Shown: positions 1-11,640, counted from the first letter of the stretch. The stretch: DNA of 64,000 bases from Eulemur rufifrons (GCF_041146395.1 NC_090997.1:34079501-34143500); one strand, 5' to 3'. The notes: generated by a model from the letters alone, not told the origin. A program made the numbers and translations.

Positions 1-974
1 GCAAGCAATTGCACTTTCCTGATTAGAAAGCCACTCTCTGATTTTGGAGCTACTCTTCCACCACTCCCTTCATAGATCCATGGCAAGAAGCTTCAGCCCC
101 AGAGACTGTAATTTGCACATACCATTTCAGGATATAAAAGCAAAACTACATAGCTTGTAAAGCTACCAATTCAACTTGCTCTAACCATCAAAAATACATA
201 CATGACATCAGGAATGCTTTAGTCACCAGTCATTCTTCCTGTGAGATTAGTCATTAGATCCCCTGATTGGCCTTGTTAATGCCTTGGGAAAAACCAGATA
301 ATTATAATGAGCTAAATTTAGAAACAACAGTCATTTTTGGTGGATTAGAAATAGTGAAAGTCGGTGTCTCTTCATCAATCTTTCCACCTCAAAAGCTACA
401 AGAAAATTATAAGAAATAATGATTAGAAAGAAGTATATCATACTTCTAGTGGAAAAATGGTTTTTATTTCAGCTGCCTATCTGCTTAAATATAAGCATGC
501 TTATGTTTAATATTCCCCAAGTGTCCCTACTATGATCTTAAACTTTTTTCTTAAAATTGCTCATGATTTTAATACAATCTACAAAATAAAATAAGTGTAT
601 AAATATATACATATTACACATATATGTATATATCTCTTTATATAAATTTATGTGTGCATAAGCATGTATGCATAGAGATGCTCTCATATACTTTCCTCTG
701 AGAAACCCAACATGTTTCACATTCTGCAGCAAGATCTCTTATGAAGATGCTCTTATCAACTAACTATTGCTTATTGCGATACATTCCTGAAATCTGAGAA
801 ACCAAGACAGCAAAGGAATTTTTTTTAATGGAGTTTCATACAGCAATTAGACAGATGAGAAATACTTTTGGCCCAAGGCATTCTGTAGTTCATGCCATGT
901 AAGGGAGCCTTTTTGATTCTGCTTACAAATGATTTTACCGTGGTATTAAAGGTCTCTCTCTCTCTCTCTCTCAA
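1..974. other. Non-coding sequence, no gene seen
   Basis: AT-rich sequence with no recognisable coding domain. It contains an alternating TA/CA-rich simple stretch at about 597-662 and a short (TC)n tract at about 955-972. The small open frames here show no family motif. I see no repeat family I can name in the first 950 bases. Confidence 0.6.
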
Positions 975-1930
975 ACTCTTTCATTTATTCATTCAGCACA
1001 TACTTAATGAATGCATTTTATGTGCAAGGCATAATGCTAAGAACTGTAGTAAAGGTTTTAGACTCATAAGCCACATACTCAAAACTCTACAGTATGAATT
1101 TGCAACATGAATAGTTTAAACAATTCTACAGGTGCCATAGGTGTTCCAGGAGAAAGAATGCTTCTGGCCCAAAGGATCAGAGTAGCATTCAAGGAGGAGG
1201 TGGCCTCTGAACTAGCAAAGAGGGCATTAAATATAAGTAGAAGTTCAGTACATGGAGGAGAAGACAAAGGGAAAAGATGATAAAAAAAAAAAAAAGTGTA
1301 CGCGAGGGAGAGTGAATAGATGTTTGAGATAAGACAAATTTTCAAGTTCACTTGAAATAGAAGGTTTCTCTAAAAGAGTGGTGGGAAAGTGGGACTAGAA
1401 AGTCATGTGGTGGGCAGATTGTGGGTTATTCCAAATGCAGGCTGAAGGACTTTAATTTGTGTATTCATAGGTAAAGACAGCCATTAAGGATGTCTCTAAG
1501 GGGGTAGCATGATTGGAGAGCTCCTTTACTAGGGTTAAACTGGAACACAGAGAAGATTGGAGTGGGGTTTTGGTGAAGTGATGTGGGCCTGGTTTCAAGA
1601 AATGTGTAATTGTCAGGAAACCCTGAATTATAAAGGAGGAGTATGAGGCTAACAGGAAGGGAGGAGTCAAAGGTAATGAAGATGTTAATCCTGGATGTCT
1701 GGTGGGATAGTGGGGTCTCTAATGGAATTAGAAGATCAGGAAGAGGGCAATCTCAATTTCCTAGAGGTGATAATAGGTTGCCCACAGAGGAATATCCAGC
1801 AGGTAGCAGGAAAGACAGAGAGGACTGGGAGACAGTCTGGACTGAAGATGCACATTTGGGAGTCACTCACAAAGAGATGAAAATTGACAAGATATGGCAA
1901 TGGATGAGATATTTGAAAGAATGAGAGGAT
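975..1930 (-). mobile_element. L2 LINE fragment, antisense
   Basis: The low-coordinate end matches the reverse complement of the L2 3' terminus (ATTCATTCA-like run followed by a degenerate form of the 'tactatgtgc' segment). The rest runs on into G/A-rich text typical of antisense L2 ORF2, such as a 'gagtcaaaggtaatgaag' stretch near 1665. A poly-A run near 1280 interrupts it. Divergence is high, as expected of L2 in a eutherian genome. Open frames over this stretch are antisense by-products. Boundaries are approximate. Confidence 0.6.
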
Positions 1931-2026
1931 AGGGAATAACTGAGAGCAGAATCCTTCTTGTTTTAACCAAATTTTAGTAACCAGCCCTAGCTTTTACCAT
2001 CCTCTCTGTTTTAGATGACTCTACAC

Positions 2027-2208
2027 CAGTAGTTCTCAACTGAGGGCGATTTTGTTAAAAGTGCGGGAGAAGGTGGGTGCGATGCCACTGACACCCAATG
2101 GGCAGAGGCCAGGGAAGCCCCTCTGCAGCCTGTAAAGCATAGGACAGCCCCCACAGCAAAGAATTATCTAGCTCCAAATGTCACTGGTGCCAAGGTCGAT
2201 AAACCTTG
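2027..2208 (+). mobile_element. MER5A-like hAT-Charlie non-autonomous DNA transposon
   Basis: Begins with CAGTAGTTCTCAAC, one mismatch from the MER5A terminal repeat, and ends in a degraded inverted copy (ATAAACCTTG). The interior has the diagnostic 'gacagcccccacagcaaag' and 'aatgtcactggtgcc' segments. Flanking 8-bp words (CTCTACAC and CTCTGTGT) agree at their first four bases, compatible with an eroded hAT 8-bp target duplication. It has no coding capacity; length about 180 bp is usual for MER5A. Confidence 0.85.
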
Positions 2209-2895
2209 CTCTGTGTTTGCCAAAAGAAAATCCTTTCAACATCTTGTTTAGTCAAACAAACATCATCTCCTAAATGCGCTCATCTCCGATAAGAACTGAA
2301 AAATGCAAATGCTTTAAGAACCAAATGAGGTCTCCTACAAGAGTCTCCACCTCTTCCTTCACCTTTCCCTATAAAAGAAAAACTAAATACTCAAGGATGA
2401 AGGTTTTTGAACAAACTATTTTCACAAGCAAGCAAGCACTCATTTTTTTCAAGTAATTCCAACTGTACACATATATGGTAAAACCAGTGGGAGGAAAACT
2501 AGGAACAAGCTCAGACTTGGTCATTTTAGTTCAGGATGTTCACAGGTGCACAATGCCTTTGATCCTTCTCACCTGGTGCCAAAGGCAGCATCCATCCACC
2601 CAAGCTGTGGTGTGCCTGTACTTCATTGCACAGATTCCTGGTGATTCTGCACTTGGAAATAAGATTTTATTCTTGGAACTGTCCCTGAGAGATGCCTGCT
2701 TCATTCATTGTGATAAAATTGGAACAATAAGCAAACATGAAAGGGTCAAAATATTCATGAACTCCTCAATAGGCCACTTAAATTGTCTGTCTGACAGCAG
2801 TTTAGCACAGAGTTTAAGGGAGGAAATTCTGTGCCATTCCATCCAGATCCACGTCTTGCTCACACTTGTTATTAATGTGAATTACCTAATATATC
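2209..2895. other. Non-coding spacer, no repeat assigned
   Basis: Contains a 147-codon open frame at 2475-2918. It has no recognisable domain, uses codons like random AT-rich sequence, and runs into a MIR at its 3' end. I therefore treat it as a chance ORF. Confidence 0.5.
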
Positions 2896-2897
2896 TT

Positions 2898-3112
2898 TCT
2901 TGGTTTCCTTATCTGTAAAGTGAGAATGGTAACATGCTTACCTCATAGGGTTACTGGGGGGCCTGAATGGGAGAAGTGCCTGGCATATTAGAAACCACAC
3001 AGTGATTGTTAGCTTTGACAGTTATCATGATGATTATGATTAATAGGCTGGTTGTAAAAATTAAATGAGAACAGCACCTGGAACATAGTAGGCCTGCAAC
3101 AAAAAGTATTAT
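2898..3112 (+). repeat. MIR SINE fragments (two pieces), sense
   Basis: The first piece (about 2898-3020) has the MIR core 'ttccttatctgtaaagtgag' followed by 'cctcatagggttactg'. A second piece (about 3048-3112) has the MIR 3' segment 'aattaaatgagaacagcacc' and 'catagtaggcctgcaac'. Both are diverged, ancient tRNA-derived SINE sequence with no coding role. The piece between them, near 3020-3047, is not clearly MIR. Confidence 0.75.
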
Positions 3113-3615
3113 CTAAGTTTACTTCTATCATTAAAGGCCTAGAAATTATGTGATTTAAACATGCAATTGTAAATAATTATCAATTAGAGCTGAAAAACTA
3201 TGAGAATCTAAATATTCCTCATAGCCTAAATATAAATTGTTAGACACATTCCAAAAGATATGGAACCATCATAATGACATTATTTAGCATTGCTTAGCAT
3301 TTCACCAAACCAAACTCTCACATTTTATATCCATATGTTACCCCACATGGATATAGTAATTTCTTCCCTGTGAAAGACACAAAAATATAATCACTGAATA
3401 TGGCTTAGCATAAAAAAGTAGATAGATTGTTCACTGGGATGTCATTTTGTAAATATGTGTATGTATCTTTCTCTAAAGATCCCCCATACCAAAAATGCTG
3501 ATAGAGTCTTAATATTTATTTAACTTTCTAGATAGTGGGATTGAAAGAGATTTTGTTATTTGCTTGTTTAAATTGTTTGCATTGGAATTAAATTTTTAAA
3601 TTACAATTTGGAAAA
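3113..3615. other. AT-rich spacer, nothing identified
   Basis: No long open frame, no recognisable repeat and no RNA gene signature. It precedes the poly-T end of an antisense L1 fragment. Confidence 0.5.
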
Positions 3616-3884
3616 CAAATTTTTTTAATTGACAAAAAATAATTATACATAGTCATGGGGTACATAGTGATGTTTTGCTGCGTGTAATGTATAGTGATCA
3701 GATCAAGGTAATTAGCGTATCATTTGTTTGTATTGGGAACATTCAATATCCTCCTTCTTGCTATTTGAAACTATTAATGCATAGTATATTATTGTTAACT
3801 ATAGCCATCCTACAGTGGTATAAAACACTAGAACTATGCTTCCTATCTAGCAGTAATTTTGTGTCCTTTGAAAAATCTCCCCCC
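3616..3884 (-). mobile_element. L1 3' UTR fragment, antisense (split by an Alu)
   Basis: Starts with a T-rich run (the antisense poly-A), then 'catggggtacatagtgatg' and 'gatcaaggtaattagcgta', the reverse complement of the L1MA/L1P-type 3' UTR, and continues through 'ctatagccatcctacagtgg'. An Alu with clean target duplication interrupts it at 3885. A C-rich stub after the Alu (to about 4260) may be the continuation. It is 5'-truncated and non-coding. Confidence 0.8.
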
Positions 3885-4244
3885 AGGCCGGGCGCGGTGG
3901 CTCACGCCTGTAATCCTAGCACTCTGGGAGGCCGAGGTGGGCGGATCGTTTGAGCTCAGGAGTTCGAGACCAGCCTGAGCAAGAGCGAGACCCCACCTCT
4001 ACTAAAAATAGAAAGAAATTATATGGACAGCTAAAAATATATATAGAAAAAATTAGCCGGGCATGGTGGCACATGCCTGTAGTCCCAGCTACTCGGGAGG
4101 CTGAGACAGGAGGATCGCTTGAGCTCAGGAGTTTGAGGTTGCTGTGAGCTAGGCTGACGCCACGGCACTCACTCTAGCCTGGGCAACAGAGTGAGACTCT
4201 GTCTAAAAAAAAAAAAAAAAAAAGAAAAAGAAAAATCTCCCCCC
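3870..4244 (+). mobile_element. Alu (lemur-type) with 15-bp target duplication
   Basis: Full dimeric Alu occupying 3885-4229. It has the left-arm start GGCCGGGCGCGGTGGCTCAC (pol III A-box region), a B-box-like GAGTTCGAGACC, a middle A-rich linker longer than in human Alus ('gaaagaaattatatgg...'), a right arm with 'gctgacgccacggcactcac', and a 3' A-run of about 19. Flanking repeats GAAAAATCTCCCCCC at 3870-3884 and 4230-4244 are identical, so the insertion is fairly young. The long linker and the 'gagctaggctgacgcc' right arm are features I associate with Malagasy lemur Alus. Confidence 0.95.
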
Positions 4245-4299
4245 CAACCCCCTACTCTTATAAAGAAAACAGCAACTTTTTAAAAAGACAAATTACATG

Positions 4300-4643
4300 G
4301 GGTTTTTTTCAGTATTTCTTTTAGAAAAACCTAAAAGTCCATCCATAGAAAAACAGGAAATAAATTGGTATATGCATATGATGAAGTAACTTTACAGCAA
4401 TTAAAAAGAATGACATATCTGTATTTGTTGACATCAATAGATCTCAACAAATAAAAAGTTGAATGAAAGAAGAAAGGAACAAAATAATATGTAAAGTTAT
4501 ACTACTTGTGTAAATTTAATAAGAAACATTATGCAATACTGTAAATGGATTATGGCTAGCAGTTGTATCTGGTGAAGGGAAGTAGGGGAATAGGCTGGGG
4601 AAGAAAGGAGAGACTTCAGCTTTATCAAAAGTTCTGTAGTTCT
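4300..4643 (+). mobile_element. Old L1 3' region, sense (left part)
   Basis: Resembles the end of L1M ORF2/3' UTR in sense: 'acagcaattaaaaagaatga', then a diverged 'gatctcaacaaat' stretch and 'gttatactacttgtgtaaat'. It is interrupted at 4644 by an Alu, and the sequence after that Alu looks like its continuation. No frame is intact. Confidence 0.6.
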
Positions 4644-4880
4644 GAGGCCAGGCACGGTGGCTCACGCCTATAATCCTAGCACTCTGGGAGGCAGAGGCGG
4701 GCGGATCGCTGGAGCTCAGGAATTTGAGACCAGCCTGAGCAAGAGCAAGACCCCGTCTCTACTAAAAATAGAAAGAAATTATCTGGCCAACTAAAAATAT
4801 ATATAGAAAAAATTAGCCGGGCATGGTGGTGCATGCCTGTAGTCCCAGCTACTCGGGAGGCTGAGGCAGTAGGATCGCTT
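4644..4880 (+). mobile_element. Alu (lemur-type), 3'-truncated
   Basis: Left arm GGCCAGGCACGGTGGCTCAC, B-box-like segment, the same extended linker as the Alu at 3885, and the right-arm start 'gccgggcatggtgg'. The element stops in the right arm after 'gcagtaggatcgctt' and has no A-tail. No target duplication is evident. It lies inside an old sense L1 whose sequence appears to resume directly after the break. An Alu missing its 3' end is unusual, because ordinary L1-driven insertion starts from the 3' tail. A later deletion is the simplest explanation. Confidence 0.92.
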
Positions 4881-5025
4881 ATAAAACCAAATAAATATGT
4901 AAGAAACAAAAATGGCAAAATGTGAACAGGTGTGAATTTAGGGGTTGGACACATGAGTATTTGTTACATTATTTTTTGTAATTTTCTATATTTTTCAAGC
5001 TTTAAAAAAGAAAAAGGAAGAAAAG
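4881..5025 (+). mobile_element. Old L1 3' end, sense (right part)
   Basis: Continues the L1M-like sequence after the truncated Alu: 'gaatttaggggttggacaca', 'tttgttacattattttttgt', then an A-rich end near 5005-5025. Non-coding. Confidence 0.5.
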
Positions 5026-6385
5026 AATGTTTCATTAAATGGGGCTTGAGTGTAGAAAAAAAGAATGAAATTGACTGCAAAATAGCTACCCTAAAATTAG
5101 GATGATTTGCCAAGACCTGTACTACTCAAAAGTAATTCTTGTTCCCTTTCCAGTAAGACATTTAGTATTGAATATTATGGATGTTCGTTTGACTCTGAAG
5201 TATGTACCTAAATAGGATAAATGAATTTGGTTTTTTCAGTAGAAGCTCTAAAGAGAATATGCTGGAAGATGCCTGCAAAATCTAGGAATTGATTTTTATA
5301 ATTTGAGAAACCTGATTGTAGGTAGTCTGACACTTGTCAATTTTATACAAAATAGTTCCACAGAGCATATGCTGCCCCTTGATAAGAAGGCCAAGGAACA
5401 ATTAAATTTTACTTTTTTTTCTTTAGGAAACTTTAGAATTGGCGGCCTTCTGCGAGACCCTGCTGGCCTTGCATATTTTATGTGGAAATGGAATTGTTAT
5501 ACCGCTTGGAAAGCCAAAAGCAAGACCTATAATCTTTTCTTAACATGCATGTGTAACTTCCATTAACACATATCCCAAATAATATTCCAACATTGCTATT
5601 TTTGTTGCATGGCTCTCAAACGGAATGTGGAAAAATACCCAGGAATGATTTTTCTTTTGGTTGCAAGTCCCATTTATTTTGTATCATTTTCCAGCTGCCC
5701 CTCCCCCAAAAAACATCTGAATTGAGCCAGTTTTGTTTTCTAGTTCTGTGACTATAAATTGTATAAATTTTTTATGAAGTCACCATCGTATTTTAGTTAA
5801 CCTCCATTTCAAATGTGTGATACCCCAAACTCAGGAATATGTTCAAATGATGTTTTTTTTGTTTTTGTTTTTGTTTTTCTTTCCTTTACAAGCAGAGTAA
5901 AACATGAATTTTTTTCAGGCACTATAAGCATAGACCTACATCAAGGATGTTCAATGCATGTAATGGTTTCTTTTCCCTCCATTGCTAACCATAGCTATTG
6001 CTTATATATTAAAGTTCTCTTTCCTCCCAATCCTAGAAGCAGCCTCAGAATCTTTCTCAACATGACACTCTCAATTAACCAGAATTTATACCCAGGATAA
6101 AACCTATTTGCTCTTGCTGCAGATGTATGCCAGAATGTATGGAATTCTGTTATGCTTCACAGTCTAGCTAATGAAACTGCATCAGTCATACTGGTCAAGC
6201 TCATTTTTTCCCCTTACAGTTTCTAGTAGTAGAGTACCATCAGATGTCTAGGAAGCAAAATATACTAAAATTTTGAGATTCTTAGATCACAAAATAAGAA
6301 GTATATTTTCTCATCAATAAAATTCCACTCATTTTTCATCACAAGCAGAGTAATTTTGTCAACCGTGTGCTATTTATAATAATAC
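5026..6385. other. Non-coding spacer
   Basis: No gene or named repeat. A (GTTTTT)n tract lies at about 5849-5880. The 87- and 95-codon open frames at 5303-5566 and 5813-6100 show no domain and are taken as chance. Confidence 0.5.
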
Positions 6386-6389
6386 ATGG

Positions 6390-6592
6390 AATAAATTATT
6401 ATCTTTCAGACACTGCTAAGTGTAATACATGTATCGCCTCATTTTATCTTTGCAACAACTCTACCAAGTACGTACTATAATTATACAGATGAAAACACTA
6501 AGGCTTAGAAAGATTAGTCAACTTGACAAGTAACACCTGGAAGTAGCAAAGTTCAGTTTCAAATCCATGTACCATACCCTTAACCATTCATT
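6390..6592 (-). repeat. MIR SINE, antisense
   Basis: Reverse-complement MIR order is visible: 'gacactgctaagtgtaatac', 'ctcattttatctttgcaaca', 'acagatgaaaacactaaggc' and 'ttcaaatccatgtacc'. Diverged and non-coding. Confidence 0.75.
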
Positions 6593-6602
6593 ACTGTACA
6601 CT

Positions 6603-7030
6603 CAGTGCTATGCTGGAGCCTGTTCCGACTAGCTCTCAAGAGCCAACCATTGAATTTTCAGGAATTTTGCAAGCTAGTCATTAAGCATGGCCATTATTAA
6701 AAATTAAATTATATAAAATTAAATAAGTTACATAAAAAAGTAATAAACCCTAAAAAACCCCATATATTCCTAATTACTCCATTTTGCTATTTAATATTAT
6801 AACTCTATAGGTTATTTATATCTATTGTGTCTTCATGGCAGAATGACTATATAATAGTATATATTACTGTGCTTCTCTTCTCAACTGCCAATTCAGTGAC
6901 ATCACATTGGTAGTTTGAAATCAGCCATGGATGGAAAATTTATGCCACAGAAGTTGGCCAATGCAACAAATCAGGGTTTTGTTTTGTTTTTTTGAGAGCC
7001 TGTTGTTAGATGTTTACCAACACACCACTG
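6603..7030 (+). mobile_element. hAT-like non-autonomous DNA transposon, copy 1
   Basis: Starts CAGTGCTATGCTGG and ends CCAACACACCACTG, which pair as a terminal inverted repeat of about 14 bp with two mismatches. A second copy at 17533-17942 lies in the same orientation and shares 'aattttcaggaattttg', 'aatcagccatgg' and 'cattcagtgacatc'-like segments. The CAGTG...CACTG ends fit a hAT-type MITE. The exact MER family is not one I can name with confidence. Flanking 8-bp words do not match here. No coding capacity. Confidence 0.7.
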
Positions 7031-7094
7031 ACATAATAAAATTATGTCATTATTCATTCATGTGTTCATTTATTCAACAAATTTTTGATAAAGT

Positions 7095-7290
7095 ACAATA
7101 ATAATATAAGCATAATAACTACTATCTATTGAGTTCCTACTATGTTCCAGGTTCTAACATATACCAGTTACTTGCTCCATCCTATACAAAACACACAACA
7201 ACTTTATGAGGTAGCTGTTAATATTATTCCCATTTAAAAGATGAGGAAACTATCATTTAGAAAGTTCATGTTACTTGTCCAAATCTGAAC
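7095..7290 (-). repeat. MIR SINE, antisense
   Basis: Shows 'attgagttcctactatgttc', 'acaactttatgaggtagctg', 'cccatttaaaagatgaggaa' and 'gttacttgtccaaatc' in reverse-complement MIR order. Confidence 0.8.
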
Positions 7291-8480
7291 CCAGATAATT
7301 GTTTCTTAATTTTGAGCTCCTAACTGCCTAGTACCCTGCCCTTGTATTTAACATCTGTGCTAGGAGTTATGTGGAACGTCAGAAAAACATAATATGTTAT
7401 GAATATTGAAGAGCTTTCAGCTTCATTGGAGAAAAGACACATAGGAATGAATACATTAAAAAGGTGGGTATATAGCCATTGAGCCACAAAAAAAAAAACA
7501 AAAAAAAAACACCAAATATAAAAGGCATAAATGAAGGTCTTACTTCTCAATTAGTAATACTGGGTTTCTTTTTGCCAGTATAAAACATTCATATTATCAA
7601 TCCTGGCAAAAGAGATCTGAGAAGTCATGTTATATATATTGTTACCTTTAATATTTGGAGAATACAGTACAGGTTGAATTAATGTGGCTAACTAGAAACC
7701 TGATAACATATATTATGGACACCAAAGTTTTTGATAGCTTTTTCACAGTTTCTTCAAACACCACTCTCTATCATCAACTCTCTAAATAGAGTATCAATGT
7801 CCAAGACAGTAGCTCTTTTCCTGTGCACATCCCTATTAATTGAATAATTCCTTTGCTTCTTATACAGTGTGCTAGAAAGCTCTCATCCAATAGAGCAAAA
7901 TAGATCTCTGTATTCCCTGAAGAAAAAAACAAAATAATATGTTGTAAAAGGAAATCAGTGAATGAGATCCAGTAATCATTCACAAATATTCCCTGCCATC
8001 TTTTCTGTGACTAATACATACAAAATATAACATAGCTTAACGACATTGCTCACACATTATATCACTTTAATTTTCATGAATTATGCTTATAAATTTTATA
8101 TTACGTAATCTAAAAGAAACACCAACATTTAAAAAAATAGGTACTGCCCAAAAATTTGTGAGGAATGTAATTTTACACCACTTTTTATAGTTGGTATTCT
8201 CTTTATAAATGTCATTATATATTGTATTTCCTGGAAGTTTGTTACAATATGAAACTAAGTGGGATTTATATATTTCTCTTCTTACCTAGAATTGCCAACT
8301 AATGTTTTAGTTCACTTTTTATATGGGATTGAGTCCAAGTATGTAAAAGGAATTTTTCTGTTTTATGGCCTTTCGAGCAATAGGTTTTAGGTATTTTTCA
8401 GGAATAAGTATTTGACTAACAGTCCATACAGTGCCTGTGTGCAAATTTGTAAAAGATACCCTTTCCTCCAGATACTACTT
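7291..8480. other. Non-coding spacer
   Basis: AT-rich, with A-runs near 7490-7510. No recognisable gene or repeat; short antisense open frames (7320-7550, 7774-7983) have no domain signature. Confidence 0.5.
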
Positions 8481-8892
8481 CTATTTGTTTGGAAATTGTT
8501 TTAATATACTGTTTTTATTTTTTTAATTTTCTCTGCCAAAATTTTGTACCATTTTATTCATTATAAACATATTTTGTTTGATCACACTGAGCATATTATA
8601 ATAGCTGCTTTAAAATATTTGTCTTATAATTCCAAAATTTGGGTCATCTTGGGGTTGACATCTTTTGGTTGTTTTTCCTTGGAAAGTGTGTCATGTTTTC
8701 ATGGCTCTTGGTCAAATAATTTTGAATTATGTCCTGAACATTGTGAGGATTATGTTGTGGAGACTCTGGATTCTATTATATTACTCCAAAGAGTATTGAT
8801 GTTTTTGCTTGACTAAGCAATTATTTTGTTTAGACTCAAAATCCAAACTGTCTCCCCGACATTGTTGGCAGCTCGGTTTACCATTCAGATTG
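8480..8892. repeat. Old interspersed repeat, left half (class unassigned)
   Basis: Phrases such as 'tgtcctgaacattgtgagga', 'gagactctggattctattat' and 'agactcaaaatccaaactgt' recall an old dispersed mammalian repeat, possibly of L1M or HAL1 type. The sequence appears to resume at about 9613, so the L1 at 8893-9611 would be nested in it. The open frame at 8544-8816 is inside this repeat and is not a gene. Assignment is from memory only. Confidence 0.4.
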
Positions 8893-9611
8893 CTTATTTT
8901 ATTGTTTTTTATTTTTTATCGACAAATTATAAATGTATATATTTATGGGGTACAATGTGATATTTTGATATATGTATTTAGTAGAGAATAATTAAGTCAA
9001 GGTAATTAACATATCCATCACTTCACATACTTAATATTTTTTGTGATGAGAACATTTGAAATTTACCCTTAGTAATTTTGAAATATACACTACATTACTG
9101 ACTATAGTCACCATGTTGTGCAACAGATCTCAAAAACTTATTCCTCCCATCTGACTGAAATCTTGAACCCTTTACCAACATTTCCTTTTCCCCTACCCTC
9201 CCAGCCTCTAGCAACTGCCATTCTACTTTCTGCCTATATGAGTTTGATTGTTTTAGATTCCACATAAAAGTGAGATCATGTAGGATTTGTCTTTCTGTGC
9301 CTGGCTTATTTCATTTATCATAGTATTCTCCAGGATTATCCATCCATGTTGTCACAAATAACTGAATTTCCTTCTTTTTAAGGCTGAATAATATTTCATT
9401 GTGCATATATACCACGTTTCTTCTATTCATCCATTGATGTACACTTAGGTCTTGGCTACTGTGAATAATCTGCAGTGAACATGGGAGTGCAGACATCTCT
9501 TTGACATACTGATTTCAAATCCTTTGGATATGTACCAAGAAGTGGGATTCCTGGATCATATGGTAGTTCTATTTTTAGTGTTTTTAAAGAACTTCCATAT
9601 AGTTTTCCATA
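8893..9611 (-). mobile_element. L1 3' end fragment, antisense
   Basis: Begins with a T-rich run (antisense poly-A), then 'tatatttatggggtacaatg', 'gtcaaggtaattaacatatc', 'tgactatagtcaccatgttg' and 'ctgtgcctggcttatttcat', and ends in the 3' part of ORF2 ('ggatcatatggtagttctat'). It covers the 3' UTR and the ORF2 C-terminal region only, so it is 5'-truncated at about 0.7 kb. It belongs to the L1MA/L1MB-like group by its 3' UTR. Confidence 0.9.
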
Positions 9612-9965
9612 AAGCTTTTAGTGTGTCTTGCACTTGCCTGATTCAAGGGTTAGCAACTTGAGCAGGCTTTATACACAAAACTTGTGATTCTCTTTCTCAT
9701 GCTCTCTCCTTTATGAAGCTCCCCACTTCATTCTTCAGTGGCTCTTTCCCTCTAGTTGCTCCAGCTACCCTCTGGATAAAACTGTGAAAATCTGAAACTC
9801 TACTCATGTTAGTCATTTATTCCGAGTATTGACTTCCCTTCAAAATATTCCTACTTTTATTTACTCTCCAAGGCCCTCAGGTAGTTGCTCTTCTGTTATA
9901 AATCTGTGAAGTCTGTGATTCCGGTGACTCCCTCCCTGGCTAGGTAGTGTATAATCTTTTGTGTG
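9612..9965. repeat. Old interspersed repeat, right half (class unassigned)
   Basis: 'ttgcacttgcctgattcaag', 'cttcattcttcagtggctct', 'gttgctccagctaccctctg' and 'attgacttcccttcaaaata' look like the continuation of the repeat at 8480-8892 after removing the L1. Weak assignment. Confidence 0.35.
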
Positions 9966-11399
9966 CAACACCCCTGATAATGCATGCAGATTATGCCATA
10001 AGCACACAGTTACTTTGGTACAGACATACCATTAACCCCATGAGTGACTGTTTTGTACAAGGTCTAGGGTTATGTTTTACATTTGTCTCTGGTCCTCACC
10101 TCCACTGAGACACTCACCTACAGCACCCAGTCTGTTGAGCATCGGTCCTGCTCTCAAGTCACTACAGAGAGAGCTTTCTCATCATGCTTTGAGTAATCCA
10201 TTGCAATACTTACTATAAAATTGCCAAGAAAGTCTAACTTAAATCTAGCCCACCACCTCTGTCACTGCCATAGTTTACAAGCTAAATCCTATGCTGTTTG
10301 TAAAATTATCATAATTTCCATTAGTTTTGTAAAAACTATTTGACTACGAACCTTTGATGGTGAAGACCAACCAGGTGCATCTTATTACTTAACATATTGA
10401 GCCAAAACCTTTATCTAGTTTGAAAGAAGCTTATCAAAGTGAATTAATCCCATTTTTCCAACTTTCTATACTGCTATGATATGGACCTGCCCCCTTCCTT
10501 ATTCTGTCAGAGATATACCACATCACTCTCCATCCAAAACTTTATTACAAAATGCATAGGACATTGAAAGAAATACCTCTAAATATTTACATTCTTTCTT
10601 ATGTTTATTCTTCCCAAAACTAATTATTAAAGATGATAGTGCTATATTTCTTCCTTGCTGTTTTTATTCACCATAGCTCTTTCTCTGCCAATATTACACC
10701 AGATTATTCCTGAAGAATCCTGTATGCATGAAAATGTTCCTTCTCTCATTTGGATATATAATGCTAATTAAACAATGAAGCCCAGTGCTTTCTTAAAAGA
10801 TATCAGAACTCATCTGTCCACTTGCATCAATAACAGATTAACTGTATACATTACTTTAATTATTATGACACATTTAAGGGATGTTGATATTCAAATCAAA
10901 TACAGCACAAAACAGGTGTGCCAAAAAGATGATGATGTTAAATAACTTTTAGAAGCTTTTTGTGGATCTTGGTTGTCATGGAGTCTTTAATTGCTACAAT
11001 ACTGCCTCTTGGTTAATACACATAAAGTATAAAGGTAATTTTAATCAAAACTAGCTCAAGAGTGGAATAAATAAGAAATATCATAGAATTAGTAACTTCT
11101 GTTAACTGGACATTCACACGCAGCATAAAGCAAGGGTTAATAAGAGATCAGCCTGAAAAGTTTTCAGGTGGAGGAGTGTCAACTCTAAAAAAAAATTTGG
11201 AAATTGATGGGATGTAGAAATGAGCATGCCAATATGTATCATCATCTGTTGAAATGATTTCCAGAAAGAGAAACAGTTTTCAATTTTCAAGTCTCCACTG
11301 TCCATTCTACTTTGGCCACTGTCTTTATATAATAGGTAGGAAGTAGTCACTCTGCCTGTGGGACTAAGTAGCAAGAGCAATGTTAACAAGAAGAATTAA
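9966..11399. other. Non-coding spacer
   Basis: No gene, RNA or named repeat seen. The antisense open frame 11114-11389 (91 codons) lacks any recognisable motif. Confidence 0.5.
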
Positions 11400-11640
11400 C
11401 AACTTTGATTCATTAAACATGTACTGTGTGCATACGCTGTGCTCATTTGTTTGGCCAGACTATCTGTAAAGCAGTTATCATAATCCTCATTTTTCAGAGG
11501 AAGAACCTGATGCTCAGAGACATTATATGGTTTATCCAAGGTCACACTGATAGAAATGGCAGAACTAGGCTTATAACTCACATCCATCTAACTCTCAAAA
11601 TTGAGCTTGTAACCACTGTGTGGCACAATGCTTTTTGGAG
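11400..11640 (-). repeat. MIR SINE, antisense
   Basis: Shows 'cattaaacatgtactgtgtg', 'ataatcctcatttttcagag', 'tatccaaggtcacactgata' and 'ggcagaactaggcttataac' in reverse-complement MIR order. Open frames on both strands here are repeat-derived. Confidence 0.8.

Noticed and set aside
2475..2918. 147-codon open frame on the plus strand
   Set aside because: No domain, no splice or promoter context, and its 3' end runs into a MIR. Consistent with chance.
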